A DNA stretch of 52,984 bases from Dehalococcoidia bacterium (GCA_019694855.1 JAIBBD010000008.1:1-52984), one strand, 5' to 3'; numbered from the stretch's first letter, positions 23,419 to 32,181 are shown. Numbers and translations: made by a program. Notes: a model not told the origin generated them from the sequence alone.

Positions 23419-24165
23419 TCAGCCGATCCGTTCGAGGAGAAGAAAGAACTCCTGGTTGCCCGCCGGACCCAGGAGCGGCGACCGGACGACCCCTCGCACC
23501 CGCAGGCCGTGCTGCACCGCCCACGCCGCGACGCGGGCGACGCAGGAGGCGTGCACGAGCGGGTCGCGCACGACTCCGCCACGCGCGACTTCGTCGCGGC
23601 CCGCCTCGAACTGGGGCTTCACCAGGGCGACGACGCGCCCGCCGACGCGGAGCGACTCGACCACGGCCGGCAGCACGGCGGTCAGGGAGATGAACGAAAC
23701 GTCGATGGTGGCGAGGTCGGCCGGTGGCTCGAGGGGCGGCATCGACCGGGCGTTGATGCGTTCGCGAACCTCGACGCGCGGGTCGTCGCGCAGGCGGGAC
23801 GCCAGTTGGCCGTAGCCGACATCGACGGCCATGACGCTGGCCGCGCCTCGTTGCAGCAGGCAGTCCGTGAAACCGCCGGTCGACGCGCCCACATCGAGGC
23901 AACGCAGTCCCCGGGGGTCGATACCCGAACGGTCGAGGGCGTGGGCCAGCTTTTCGCCCCCGCGGCTGACGTAGGGTGACGTCGCGCGCAGCGAGAGTTC
24001 GGCATCGGCTCGGATCGCCTCGGCGGGACGGGCCGCGGGCGCGCCGTCGACCAGGACGTCACGCGCGAGGATGAGGGCGCGCGCGCGCTCCCGCGTGGGC
24101 GCGAGGCCACGTTCGACGAGTAGCACATCAAGGCGCTGGCGGGGGGGTCGTTTGGTCGCGGTCAC
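23419..24165 (-). CDS. tlyA: TlyA-family rRNA (cytidine-2'-O)-methyltransferase
   Basis: A 248-residue protein. An N-terminal S4 RNA-binding domain (about 9-65; RLDVLLVERGLA and ARALILARDVLVDG) precedes a FtsJ-like methyltransferase domain. The latter has the AdoMet motif CLDVGASTGGFTDCLL, PYVSRGGEKL, the ATIDVSFISL segment, and VALVKPQFEAGR. This domain order is diagnostic of TlyA, which methylates 16S and/or 23S rRNA and influences capreomycin sensitivity in mycobacteria. The start is a GTG at 24165, 47 bases after the MFS gene. It is coupled to nadK. Confidence 0.94.
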   Translation of the reverse strand: MTATKRPPRQRLDVLLVERGLAPTRERARALILARDVLVDGAPAARPAEAIRADAELSLRATSPYVSRGGEKLAHALDRSGIDPRGLRCLDVGASTGGFTDCLLQRGAASVMAVDVGYGQLASRLRDDPRVEVRERINARSMPPLEPPADLATIDVSFISLTAVLPAVVESLRVGGRVVALVKPQFEAGRDEVARGGVVRDPLVHASCVARVAAWAVQHGLRVRGVVRSPLLGPAGNQEFFLLLERIG

Positions 24166-24212
24166 GTCGACGCCGAGGATAGCATCGGCGGGCCGCTCCC
24201 ACCCGCCGTCCG

Positions 24213-25565
24213 TCAGGCAGGAGGCAGCGCGGCCTCGGCGGCGGCCCGTGCGGCGACGGACGGATGCACAGGGCGGTGGGCGAAGAGGATGACGACGGCC
24301 GCGACCGCCCAGGCGCCGGCAACGGCGTACATCGCACCATCGTAGTTGCCGACCTGGTCGTAGTAGGTCGCTACGAGGAGTGGGCCGGCTGCCGAGAACA
24401 GCATCGTGAACGGCATCGCCGCCGAGCGGACGGCGCCGATGTAGCGACGACCGAAGTACGAGCCCCAGATCGTCTCCTGAAGCGGGATCTGGCCGCCGAT
24501 ACCCCACCCAACGATGAAGTAGCCGACCGTCAAGGGCGCCGTCGAGCGGTTCTTCGTGGCAAGCACGATGAGGACGAGGCCGACCGTGTTCATGACGAAG
24601 CTGAGCGAGGTCGAGAAGCGGTCTGACCAGCGGTCGCCCATGAAACCCCACACCGGCTTCGAGATCGCCGCGGGAATGGCGAGGACCGAAACCATGAGGG
24701 CGGCGGTGCCGCGACTGAATCCCGAGTCAGTGAGGTACGGGATCGTCAGGACGATCATCGTGATCAATCCGAGGCTGGAGAGGCCGAACGCGATCACGAG
24801 GAGGTAGAGGACTCTGGTGCGCAGCGCCTCGGCACGGGTGAATGAGTTCTGGAAGTCGGCAAGGGCCGCCGCCCCGCCGCCCGAGGCCATCTCGTGGTCC
24901 GTCTTCCCATCGGGGTGCAGACCGAGGTCTTCCGGCACGCGCTTCATGACCAGCGCGCAGGAGTAGCCGAGGATGATCACGCCGACCGCCAGCGCCTGCC
25001 AGCCGGCCCGCCAGCCGAACCGGTCGATGTACCACGTCATGGCGGGCGGCATCGTGATGCCGGCCATCGAGACGCCGATCGACGCGAGCCCGATGGCCTG
25101 CCCTCGCCGTTCGACGAACCACTTCGAGAGCGTCACGTTGACGACCAGGTTGCCAAGCAGCGCCGAGCCGAGCATCGCGACGGCGCCCCGCAAGAGGATC
25201 CACTGCCACAGCTCATGGATTTGGCTCGTCGCGAGCAGCGAGACCGCGAGGATCGTCGCGCCGATGAGCATCAGTGGCTTCGCGCCCCAGCGGTCGACCC
25301 AGGTGCCGACGAAGAAGCCGGCGAAGGCCATCACAAACTGGCCCACTGTCTGCCCGTAGAGGAACTGCGCGCGCGTCCAGCCGAGGTCGTCGCTCATCGG
25401 GACGAAGAAGGCGCCAGCCACGTACGCCTGGACGCCGGCGGTCGTGAACGACGCCACGAAGGCGGCGCCGACGAGACGCCAGCCGTAGAAGAAGCGCGGC
25501 CTTGCGACGACGCTCGCCGCGCCTTGAGCCACCTGTGGCTCGACCTCGGTCGATCCGATGCTCAT
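24213..25565 (-). CDS. MFS transporter (OFA-like family)
   Basis: A 450-residue 12-helix major facilitator. The N-terminal half starts with FFYGWRLVGAAFVASF, the loop 2-3 motif GTWVDRWGAKPLM is present, and the second half has the matching GFMGDRWSDRF loop. The FYGWxxV start and overall layout resemble the oxalate/formate-antiporter-like group, a loose label covering many monocarboxylate carriers. The substrate is not predictable. The ATG at 25565 follows a GGGGGG ribosome-like site and a promoter with a dyad. The tlyA gene follows 47 bases downstream, so read-through is likely. Confidence 0.9.
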   Translation of the reverse strand: MSIGSTEVEPQVAQGAASVVARPRFFYGWRLVGAAFVASFTTAGVQAYVAGAFFVPMSDDLGWTRAQFLYGQTVGQFVMAFAGFFVGTWVDRWGAKPLMLIGATILAVSLLATSQIHELWQWILLRGAVAMLGSALLGNLVVNVTLSKWFVERRGQAIGLASIGVSMAGITMPPAMTWYIDRFGWRAGWQALAVGVIILGYSCALVMKRVPEDLGLHPDGKTDHEMASGGGAAALADFQNSFTRAEALRTRVLYLLVIAFGLSSLGLITMIVLTIPYLTDSGFSRGTAALMVSVLAIPAAISKPVWGFMGDRWSDRFSTSLSFVMNTVGLVLIVLATKNRSTAPLTVGYFIVGWGIGGQIPLQETIWGSYFGRRYIGAVRSAAMPFTMLFSAAGPLLVATYYDQVGNYDGAMYAVAGAWAVAAVVILFAHRPVHPSVAARAAAEAALPPA

Positions 25566-25577
25566 GCGAGCCCCCCG

Positions 25578-25595
25578 CTGCGCACTATAGCGCAG
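25578..25595 (-). promoter_or_regulatory. Dyad CTGCGC-N6-GCGCAG around a TATAGT -10-like box
   Basis: Six-base perfect arms at 25578-25583 and 25590-25595 flank the minus-strand sequence TATAGT, a good -10 match 19-24 bases before the MFS start codon. No clear -35 box is seen. Probable repressor-controlled promoter of the transporter gene. Confidence 0.4.
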
Positions 25596-25648
25596 GGGTG
25601 TTCGTGCGATACGGCTCCGGCGGAGGCACGGCCCACAGCCGCACCCGA

Positions 25649-26308
25649 CTACATCTGATCCCGAGGACCCTGGCCAGGCCAGTGCAGAGTGCCGTTCGTC
25701 AGTTCGATCGGCTCCCCATCGTACGACGCGCTCAAGAGTCGCCCGCCGCGCTCCACGTCGACGTGGGCCGGCCGCGTGGGATTCTTGAGGCCGGGCGACT
25801 CACCAAGCGGAATGATCTCGGCATGCACGTGATCCCGCGTGACCTCGAGCAGGACGACGGAGCCCAGGCGGACCGTCTGGTTGTGCGGCAGGGTCAGGCT
25901 GCCCGAGTTGATGATGAGGGTGTTGTCCTCGTATTCGAGCCGCTCGTAGTGGGTGTCGCCAGCGATCAGGATGTTGAGCTCGGTGTCGCCGTACCCGCGC
26001 CGTTTGAGGTGGCCGACTCGCTCCTCGCCCCGGTGACGGTGGTCGAGGACGATGTGCGCCATCCCCATCCGCCAGCCTTCGCGCTCCAGCAGGACGACGT
26101 CCTCGAGGCGCGGGTCGTCGAAGGTGTCGTGGTTGCCGCGGTTCACGATCAGCGGCCCGAACTGCTCCATCCAGTCGAGGACGAGCGGGCCGGTGACGTC
26201 TCCCGTGTGGACGATGAGGTCCACCGACGCGAGGAATTCGCCCGGCCCGGGGCCGAACTCATCGAGTGGTCTGCCGGTGTGCGTGTCCGAGAGGATGCCA
26301 ATGCGCAT
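25649..26308 (-). CDS. Calcineurin-like metallophosphoesterase (YfcE/MJ0936-like)
   Basis: A 219-residue enzyme. Metal-binding motifs are Asp8 and His10 in SDTH, HTGDV, NRGNHD, a His in the MGMAHIVLDHRH segment, and GDTHYER. The last motif is normally GHTH, so its first His is replaced by Asp here, while the second His remains. Members hydrolyse phosphodiesters; the substrate here is unknown. It lies between the MFS gene and the CaiB/BaiF gene, all on the minus strand with short gaps (83 and 70 bases), but no functional link is evident. Confidence 0.9.
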   Translation of the reverse strand: MRIGILSDTHTGRPLDEFGPGPGEFLASVDLIVHTGDVTGPLVLDWMEQFGPLIVNRGNHDTFDDPRLEDVVLLEREGWRMGMAHIVLDHRHRGEERVGHLKRRGYGDTELNILIAGDTHYERLEYEDNTLIINSGSLTLPHNQTVRLGSVVLLEVTRDHVHAEIIPLGESPGLKNPTRPAHVDVERGGRLLSASYDGEPIELTNGTLHWPGQGPRDQM

Positions 26309-26378
26309 CAGCCGACATTACACCATTCATGGATTGCGGGCCGCTGGCCTCGTTGGGGCGCGGGAGCTGCAGGTGGCG

Positions 26379-27656
26379 TCAGTGCACGACGCCGCCCGCC
26401 CGCAGGCCGGCGATTTCATCGGCAGTCAGTCCGAACTCGCCCAGCACCTCGTCCGTGTGCCAGCCGAGGGGAGGCGACGGGCGGGTGCTGCCCACCGGCG
26501 TCTTCGAGAGCTGCACCACGGGGCCGACCATGCGCTCCGGGCCCGTCAGCGGGTGGTCGAAGTCCATCATGTAGCCCATCGCCTCGACCTGCGGGTCGTA
26601 GGCCAGCTCCTCGGGGAAGTTCACCTTCGAGACGGGCGCGCCGAGGCTGTCGAAGCGCTCGATCCACTCGTCCATCGTGCGGGTAAGCATGATGTTGCGG
26701 ATGCGTTCCCGCACCTGGTCAACAACGATGTCATTCGCGGGGTCCAGGGCATTGAAGTCCGGCGAAGCGGTCGGGTCGTCCTCGAGGCCAATTGCCTGGC
26801 GCATCTGCTGCTGGTTGAGGGGAGTAAGCGCGCCGAGGATGAGCGCACCGTCCTTCACACGGTAGCCGCCGTACCAGAGGCGGAACGCCTTGTTGAGGAT
26901 GCCCGCCTGCGCGCGGATTGCCAGCTGCTCCTCGTAGGACTGTCCCTGAGCTCGGGCTTCCTGGACGCGGTCGAACATCGGGCCGATCGCCATCGCGTCG
27001 AACACGGGCAGCTTCGCGACGAACGAACCCTGCAGCACCAGTCCGGACTGTAGCAGCGAGGTCGAGACCTTCTGCCCCTCGCCGGTCAGGCTGCGGTGAA
27101 AGAGGGCCGCGCACGCGCCGACCGCGGCGGACACCGCCGCGAGGTAATCGGCAGGCGCTGTGGCCGTGATCATCTGCGGCGCGCCCCACTCGTCGATCTT
27201 GGCGTCGCCGGCCATCAGCCCCGAGTAGGCCTGCGCCACGATGTCCGAGCCAGAGCGGTCGGCGCCCGGCCCTTCGGTGCCGAACCCGGTGTTCTCGATG
27301 TAGATCAGGTCCGGCCGGAGCGCGCTGAGCGTCGCGTAGTCGAGCTGCAGTTTCGCCGGCACCGAGGGCCGTGCATTGATGATGAAGATATCGACCGAGG
27401 GCATGAGGCGGTGGATGAGCGCCTTCCCCTCGGCCTTGGTCAGGTCGACGACGAGGCTGCGCTTGCCTCGATTCAGGGAGTGGTAGCCCTTGCTTTCGCC
27501 GGGGATGAACGCGCCGTTCACGCGCGTGCTCTCGCCGCCCGGCGGCTCGACCTTGATTACGTCGGCACCGAGGTCCGCGAGCACCACGCCGCAGAACGGC
27601 CCGGCGACGACCTGAGTTACGTCAAGTACCTTGATACCAGCAAGTGGACCCGGCAT
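26379..27656 (-). CDS. CaiB/BaiF-type (family III) CoA transferase
   Basis: A 425-residue enzyme. The N-terminus reads PLAGIKVLDVTQVVAGPFC, then LADLGADVIKVEPPGG, NRGKRSLVVDLT and the GTEGPGADRSGSD segment. The likely catalytic Asp, which forms a mixed anhydride with the acyl group, is in TAPADYLAAV. The C-terminal half ends with PPLGWHTDEVLGEFGLT, a common family end. It moves CoA from an acyl-CoA to a carboxylic acid. The substrate is unknown; nearby acyl-CoA dehydrogenases and a second, fused CoA transferase suggest breakdown of organic acids. It is divergent from an aldo/keto reductase. Confidence 0.92.
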   Translation of the reverse strand: MPGPLAGIKVLDVTQVVAGPFCGVVLADLGADVIKVEPPGGESTRVNGAFIPGESKGYHSLNRGKRSLVVDLTKAEGKALIHRLMPSVDIFIINARPSVPAKLQLDYATLSALRPDLIYIENTGFGTEGPGADRSGSDIVAQAYSGLMAGDAKIDEWGAPQMITATAPADYLAAVSAAVGACAALFHRSLTGEGQKVSTSLLQSGLVLQGSFVAKLPVFDAMAIGPMFDRVQEARAQGQSYEEQLAIRAQAGILNKAFRLWYGGYRVKDGALILGALTPLNQQQMRQAIGLEDDPTASPDFNALDPANDIVVDQVRERIRNIMLTRTMDEWIERFDSLGAPVSKVNFPEELAYDPQVEAMGYMMDFDHPLTGPERMVGPVVQLSKTPVGSTRPSPPLGWHTDEVLGEFGLTADEIAGLRAGGVVH

Positions 27657-27729
27657 GTCGAGACTCCCCTCCTGAGCGTGACGCCGCGATTATAGGGGTG
27701 ATGACGCGCCCGCCAAGCCCGTTGCCACG

Positions 27730-27758
27730 TTGACGGAGGCTGCGGCCGGGAGTACGTT
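27730..27758 (+). promoter_or_regulatory. Putative sigma70-type promoter for the aldo/keto reductase
   Basis: TTGACG at 27730-27735 and TACGTT at 27753-27758 are 17 bases apart, upstream of the ATG at 27826. A second TTGACA at 27766-27771 is closer to the gene but has no good -10 at the right distance. Confidence 0.35.
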
Positions 27759-27825
27759 CCGCCGGTTGACACATACCCGGAGGGGGTACTGAGTCGCTGC
27801 GAGGACCAGCGGAAGGGAACGGGCC

Positions 27826-28767
27826 ATGGAAATCCGTCAGATGGGACGCTCGGGGTTGCGCGTCTCGGTGGTTGCGCTCGGGGGCAACACCTTCGGGCCG
27901 GCGGTAGACGCCGCGCAGACCGCGAACATCCTCGCGGCCGCGCACGACCGCGGGATCAACGCCGTCGACACCGCCGACATCTACAACAACGGGATGTCCG
28001 AGGAGCACATCGGCAAGGCAGTGGCGGGCAACCGGCACGAGTGGGTCATCATGACCAAGTTCACCGGGGTCATGCGGGATTCGCCGTACAAGACCAATAA
28101 CTCTTCGCTCGGATACATGCGCAGGGCCGTCGAGGCGTCCCTGCGGCGCCTGAACACGGACTACATCGACCTCTACCAGGTGCACCAGTGGGACCCGACG
28201 ACGCCACTCGAGGAGACGATGGCGGGCCTCAACGACCTCGTGCGCGAGGGCAAGGTGAACTACATCGGCATCTCGAACTGGCCCTCCTGGGCGGTCGCCG
28301 AAGCGAACACGCTCGCGCGGCAGCACGGTTGGGCGCCGCTGGTCTCCTCCCAGCCGCGCTACAACGTGATTGACCGCACGGTCGAGGCGGAGCACATCCC
28401 AGCCTGCCTCCGCTTCGGGCTGGGACTGATCCCGTGGAGCCCCCTCGCCGGCGGCTTCCTCACCGGCAAACATCGGCGCGGCGAGGAGCCCGCCGAGGGC
28501 ACGCGCATGGCCAACAGCGCGTGGGCGCGCCAGGTGATGACCGACCGCAACTGGGACCGCCTCGAACGGCTCGAGGCATTCGCCGCGCAGCGCGGCATCA
28601 CGATGACCCAGCTCGCCATCGGCTGGCTCGCGGCGCAGCCCGTCGTCTCGACGATCATCATCGGCGCCACAAAGCCCGAGCAGATCGTGGAGAACGCGGA
28701 GGCCGTCGAGGTGGAGCTGAGCGCCGAGGACATTGCGGGCATCAACGCGGCCTACCAGGGGGAATAG
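27826..28767 (+). CDS. Aldo/keto reductase
   Basis: A 313-residue NADPH-dependent aldo/keto reductase with the catalytic tetrad Asp48 (AVDTAD), Tyr53 (DIYNNG), Lys78 (IMTKF) and His120 (YQVHQWD). The C-terminal part has the cofactor-binding SQPRYNV and IIGATKPEQIVENA segments. The layout resembles the YajO/GPR-like subgroup, which acts on aldehydes and ketones. The ATG at 27826 has GGAAGGGAA upstream. It is divergent from the CaiB/BaiF gene, and a small unknown gene follows. The substrate is not predictable. Confidence 0.93.
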   Translation: MEIRQMGRSGLRVSVVALGGNTFGPAVDAAQTANILAAAHDRGINAVDTADIYNNGMSEEHIGKAVAGNRHEWVIMTKFTGVMRDSPYKTNNSSLGYMRRAVEASLRRLNTDYIDLYQVHQWDPTTPLEETMAGLNDLVREGKVNYIGISNWPSWAVAEANTLARQHGWAPLVSSQPRYNVIDRTVEAEHIPACLRFGLGLIPWSPLAGGFLTGKHRRGEEPAEGTRMANSAWARQVMTDRNWDRLERLEAFAAQRGITMTQLAIGWLAAQPVVSTIIIGATKPEQIVENAEAVEVELSAEDIAGINAAYQGE

Positions 28768-28835
28768 CGGCCCAGGACGGCGTGCCGATGGCCATGCGGC
28801 ACGCTCGCGGTCGGTGCCGTAGAATCCGGCCTGCT

Positions 28836-28862
28836 CTAGCTCGAAGCGGGGCTTCCAGCTAG
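28836..28862 (+). promoter_or_regulatory. 5'-UTR hairpin of the small gene (or terminator of the reductase gene)
   Basis: CTAGCT (28836-28841) pairs with AGCTAG (28857-28862) and GAAGC (28843-28847) with GCTTC (28851-28855). There is one C-C mismatch and a GGG loop. A TAGAAT -10-like box at 28820-28825 would start the mRNA right at the hairpin. The absence of a T-run argues against termination. Confidence 0.4.
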
Positions 28863-28889
28863 TGTCGTTTCCGCGAAGAGAGGACTCCG

Positions 28890-29135
28890 ATGCCCACGTA
28901 CGTGCGCCGCGATGCGACCGGCAAGATCAACGGCCCGCACATCTCGCTGCCCGAAGACCCGAACCGGACATTCGTGGGCGAGGTCCACGAAGTGCTCAAA
29001 GAAATCGACCTGCTGCGTGAGAGCCACGACATTACTGTCGAAGTCGAGGAGTGGCTCATGCGCATCGTTGACGCGGCCGTCGGCGTCGGATTCGACTACG
29101 GCGTCGCCTACGGAAAGAGCGGCGAGGCCAAGTAG
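28890..29135 (+). CDS. Small conserved-looking hypothetical protein
   Basis: An 81-residue soluble protein, acidic in the middle (VHEVLKEIDLLRE, VEVEEWLMRIVDAA). Its regular start PTYVRRDATGKINGPH and its C-terminal Gly/Tyr segment show no signal peptide or membrane helix. It has its own ribosome site (GAGAGGA), a likely promoter and a T-flanked terminator hairpin, so it is probably an independent, well-expressed gene. I recognise no family. Confidence 0.65.
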   Translation: MPTYVRRDATGKINGPHISLPEDPNRTFVGEVHEVLKEIDLLRESHDITVEVEEWLMRIVDAAVGVGFDYGVAYGKSGEAK

Positions 29136-29161
29136 TCCTCGCGCCACACGCGTCTCAACTG

Positions 29162-29185
29162 CGAGGTGCCCTCCGGGGCACCTCG
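29162..29185 (+). terminator. Hairpin terminator after the small gene
   Basis: Perfect 10-base stem: CGAGGTGCCC at 29162-29171 and its complement at 29176-29185, loop TCCG, followed by TTT. Confidence 0.75.
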
Positions 29186-29279
29186 TTTGGTGCTGCGCTC
29201 CTTCGCCGGGCAGACCGCCGGAGTACACTCGTGCATCGAGATAGCCGCACCTCCGCGGACGCACGCGGGACCGAGGACG

Positions 29280-30110
29280 ATGAGCGGACGTAAGCCAGTC
29301 GACGGGCTGTACGAGCTGGCTGACGGCGTCTTCGACTTCGTGATCGAGGGCGTGATCCAGTTGAACGCGGGCATCGTCGTGGGCGACGAGGCCGTCGCTG
29401 TCATCGACACCGGCACGACCGAGGACGATGCTCGTGCACTCCTCGAGGCGGTTCGCAGCGTCACGGACCTGCCGGTGCGCTACGTCATCAACACGCACCA
29501 CCACGGCGATCACTCGTTCGGGAACTGGTGGTTCCTGCCGGCAGTGGTCCTCGGCCACGCGCGCTGCCGGCTGAGACTCGTGGGCAGCGAAGGCTTCACG
29601 CACCGCGAGACCATGGCGGCGCACCTGCCGATGGCGCGTGAGCAGATCCGGGCGGTACCACTCGCTCCACCTGACGTGACGTTCGACGGCCACCTCGACC
29701 TGCACCTCGGAAAGAACAGCATGCGGCTCGCGTACCTGGGACGTGCGCACACCGACAACGACATCGCGATCGGCATAGATGACTCCGGCGTGGCGTTCGC
29801 GGGCGACCTCGTAGAGTCGGCAGGGCCGCCGATCGTGAACGACGGCTACCCGGCCGAGTGGGGCCCGACGCTGCGCAAGCTCGGCGCCGCGATGGTGCAG
29901 ATGTTCGTACCCGGCCACGGCAACGTGGTCGACGGGATGTTCGTCGCCGAGCAGGCGGGGGCCTTCGAGGAGCTGACGCGCGTCTGCGCCCAGGCGCAGA
30001 CACCAGCCGAGGCGATGCACGCGATGCCCCGGTCGGTCTTCGAGGTGCTCGACTTCCAGACAGCCGCTGCCGTGAAGCGCTACTTCGAGACAGTCACTCG
30101 TCCGTCATAG
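29280..30110 (+). CDS. MBL-fold metallo-hydrolase
   Basis: A 276-residue metallo-beta-lactamase-fold hydrolase. The zinc motif is THHHGDH (His73, His75, Asp77, His78), preceded by VIDTGTT. Further ligands are the His in GRAHTDND, Asp in FAGDLVESAG, and His in VPGHG. The start is the ATG at 29280 with GAGGA upstream; the longer frame begins inside the preceding terminator. The subgroup resembles quinoprotein-relay/lactonase-like MBL proteins, but the substrate is unknown. Its 3' end overlaps the end of the convergent APC permease gene by 17 bases. Confidence 0.9.
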   Translation: MSGRKPVDGLYELADGVFDFVIEGVIQLNAGIVVGDEAVAVIDTGTTEDDARALLEAVRSVTDLPVRYVINTHHHGDHSFGNWWFLPAVVLGHARCRLRLVGSEGFTHRETMAAHLPMAREQIRAVPLAPPDVTFDGHLDLHLGKNSMRLAYLGRAHTDNDIAIGIDDSGVAFAGDLVESAGPPIVNDGYPAEWGPTLRKLGAAMVQMFVPGHGNVVDGMFVAEQAGAFEELTRVCAQAQTPAEAMHAMPRSVFEVLDFQTAAAVKRYFETVTRPS

Positions 30111-31410
30111 GTCCCGCGCCCCCGCGTCCGAGGTACGGCGACGCCAGCCACGCGGCGACGCCGGAGGCGACCATGAGCAGGCCGAGGACCCATGCCGCCC
30201 GCTCGATGTAGAAGAGCAGAAACACGCTGGTCACCACGCCGAGCGCCGCGGTGAGCGGCACCGAACGCACCTCGAAGGGCGCGCGAAAGCGCCTCGGCAG
30301 ATCCGGTCGTCGCTGGCGCAGCCGGATCACGGCGAGGTTCACGCCCACGAAGAGTACGTAGATCGCAAAGTTGGTCACCTGTGCGATCAGCTCGATCCGG
30401 CCGCTGAGGGTGAACGGGATGGCAACCGCCGCGCCTGCCAGTGCGGCCAGCCAGGGGGTCCTCGCGCCGGGGGTAAGTCGCGCGAACACCGGCGGGAGCA
30501 CGTTCCCTCGAGCCATGCTGAAGATCATCCGAGCTCCGGCTGTCAGAACGAGGAGCGTCGTGTTCGTCGTCGAGGCGAGCGCGATCGCGGCGATCACGTC
30601 GCCCGCCCGCGACCCGATGTCCTGCTCCATCACGAGGCCGAGCGGCTGATCGGAGCGGCCGAGGGCGGCCGCGCCCACCGCGCTCACCGCGACCACACCC
30701 ACGGCGATGTAGAGCAGCGTCGAAATGCCGAGCGTGAGCAGCAACGCGCGCGGCACAGAGCGGGCAGGGTCGCGCGTCTCCTCGGAGAGCGTCACGACCT
30801 CGTCAAAGCCAATGAAGGCGAAGAAGACGAGGGCCGCCGCGGACATCACGCCGCCGATGCCAGCGCCCTCGCGCAGCGATTCGTCGCCGAGATGCGGTGC
30901 GCCCGCGACAATCACCACGAGCAGCCCGCCGACCTGCACCGCGACGAGGGCGACCGACAGCCAGATCGAACGCTCGAGGCCCGCGATGACGAGGAGCGTG
31001 AGCGCCACGATGAGCCCGATCGCGGCGACGCGCAGGTCGACGTCGACGAACCACTGCACATAGTGGGCGAACCCGACCGCGACGGCCGCGGCGCCGACGA
31101 GGAGCGCGCCGACCATCATCCAGCCGGCCATGAAGCCGATGGACTCGCCGAATGCCTGCCGCGCGAACTCGTACTCCGCGCCCGCGCGGGGGAACAGTGC
31201 CGCCAGCTCGGCGTAGCTGAGACCGGTGAGCGCCGCGAGTGCGCCGGAGACGAGGAACGAGACCCAGAGCAGCCCGCCCGCGTCCGCCGCCGCCTGTCCG
31301 ACCAGGACGTAAATGCCGGCGCCGACGACGATGCCCACGCCGGACGCGACAAGCTGCCACAACCGCAGCGACTGCTTCAGCTCGACGGGAGACTGCTTCG
31401 GGCTGCGCAC
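30094..31410 (-). CDS. APC-superfamily amino-acid permease
   Basis: A 438-residue 12-helix transporter. Helix 1 carries GVGIVVGAGIYVLVG, the unwound substrate-binding GxGIY segment. Helix 3 region has EYEFARQAFGE, and helix 6 has the FFAFIGFDEV motif shared by cationic amino-acid and related permeases. The start is a GTG at 31410 with GAGGA six bases upstream. It would import or exchange amino acids by proton or exchange coupling; the substrate is not predictable. It sits between the MBL hydrolase (convergent, 17-base overlap) and the flavodoxin gene (same strand, 83 bases apart). Confidence 0.92.
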   Translation of the reverse strand: MRSPKQSPVELKQSLRLWQLVASGVGIVVGAGIYVLVGQAAADAGGLLWVSFLVSGALAALTGLSYAELAALFPRAGAEYEFARQAFGESIGFMAGWMMVGALLVGAAAVAVGFAHYVQWFVDVDLRVAAIGLIVALTLLVIAGLERSIWLSVALVAVQVGGLLVVIVAGAPHLGDESLREGAGIGGVMSAAALVFFAFIGFDEVVTLSEETRDPARSVPRALLLTLGISTLLYIAVGVVAVSAVGAAALGRSDQPLGLVMEQDIGSRAGDVIAAIALASTTNTTLLVLTAGARMIFSMARGNVLPPVFARLTPGARTPWLAALAGAAVAIPFTLSGRIELIAQVTNFAIYVLFVGVNLAVIRLRQRRPDLPRRFRAPFEVRSVPLTAALGVVTSVFLLFYIERAAWVLGLLMVASGVAAWLASPYLGRGGAGPMTDE

Positions 31411-31493
31411 GGCCGTCCTCGTGCGCAGCCGGACAGCCGCGCCTCACGCCGGCACTCATCGCCGGCCGTGCACATGGTAGGGCGACGGTTGGT

Positions 31494-31970
31494 TCAGCGC
31501 CCGACTGGAGCCCGGAGCGTTGCCGCCCAGGCAGCCGCGCGTTCAAGTTCGCCCGGCCTGAGCGGGCCCTCTTTGCCCTCCACGAGGAAGCCTTCCGGCG
31601 GCGCGGTGAGATGGGCGCCCTTTGCCTCGAGCGCCTTCGCGATCTTCGGCGCGGCGTAGCCGATCGTCCGCATGAGCAGCCGCAACGCAAACCCGCGCTC
31701 ACCCATGGGAAGGCGGGTGTCGAACGCGGCCGCGCGAGTCGAGGCCAGCGCGTTCGATTCGAGCGAGGTCAGCAGCTTCGTCACACCGGCTAGCGGACGC
31801 CCACCCTGGGTCGGCGAGCCCACGACGAGCAGTTCGACACCCGCCAGGTCGCTCGCCGCGAGCGCGCTCGCACGCTCGACCGCCGTTTCGGGCCCAAGCG
31901 CCTCCGCCACGGCTCGTGCGACGGCCTCGGTGTTGCCCCACTGCGACTCGTAGACGATGAGTGTGCGCAT
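31494..31970 (-). CDS. Flavodoxin-domain protein
   Basis: A 158-residue protein with a flavodoxin fold. The phosphate-binding loop is YESQWGNTEAVA, and the second FMN loop region is VVGSPTQGGRPL. The C-terminal part has PEGFLVEGKEGPL. The length equals a free-standing flavodoxin, an FMN electron carrier. The start is taken at MRTLIVYES (31970); longer frames overlap the small upstream gene. It is 10 bases after that gene, so the two are co-transcribed. It might be the electron donor for a flavin-dependent partner, but none is adjacent. Confidence 0.87.
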   Translation of the reverse strand: MRTLIVYESQWGNTEAVARAVAEALGPETAVERASALAASDLAGVELLVVGSPTQGGRPLAGVTKLLTSLESNALASTRAAAFDTRLPMGERGFALRLLMRTIGYAAPKIAKALEAKGAHLTAPPEGFLVEGKEGPLRPGELERAAAWAATLRAPVGR

Positions 31971-31980
31971 AGCCCCGGCC

Positions 31981-32181
31981 CTAGCGTTTCGGATGCCCGC
32001 GTTCGAGGCGGGTTCGTTCGGGCTCATGGACCTGCTCGTGCAACTCGTGCGCTGCGGGTGGGCGAAACTCGGACGTCTGTTCCTGCTCGCGCGGGACGAC
32101 CGGCCCGGCCTTGCCGCCGAACCCAATCGACTGCAGCACACCGGTCATCGACTTCAACAGCTCGGTTAGTCCGCGTGCCAT
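31981..32181 (-). CDS. Small hypothetical protein, Glu/His-rich tail
   Basis: A 66-residue soluble protein. It starts MARGLTELLKSMTGVLQSIG, then has a Gly-rich turn and a charged C-terminal half rich in Glu, His, Gln and Arg. A very strong ribosome site (GGGAGGGA) lies just before the ATG. It shares an operon with flavodoxin and is divergent from the DevR-like regulator across 263 bases. That region holds two GGGAC-N4-GTCAC sites. I recognise no family. Confidence 0.6.
   Translation of the reverse strand: MARGLTELLKSMTGVLQSIGFGGKAGPVVPREQEQTSEFRPPAAHELHEQVHEPERTRLERGHPKR

Noticed and set aside
24213-27656. Oxalate catabolism cluster (OFA-like carrier plus formyl-CoA transferase)
   Set aside because: No oxalyl-CoA decarboxylase is present, the genes between are unrelated, and both family labels are too loose to name oxalate.
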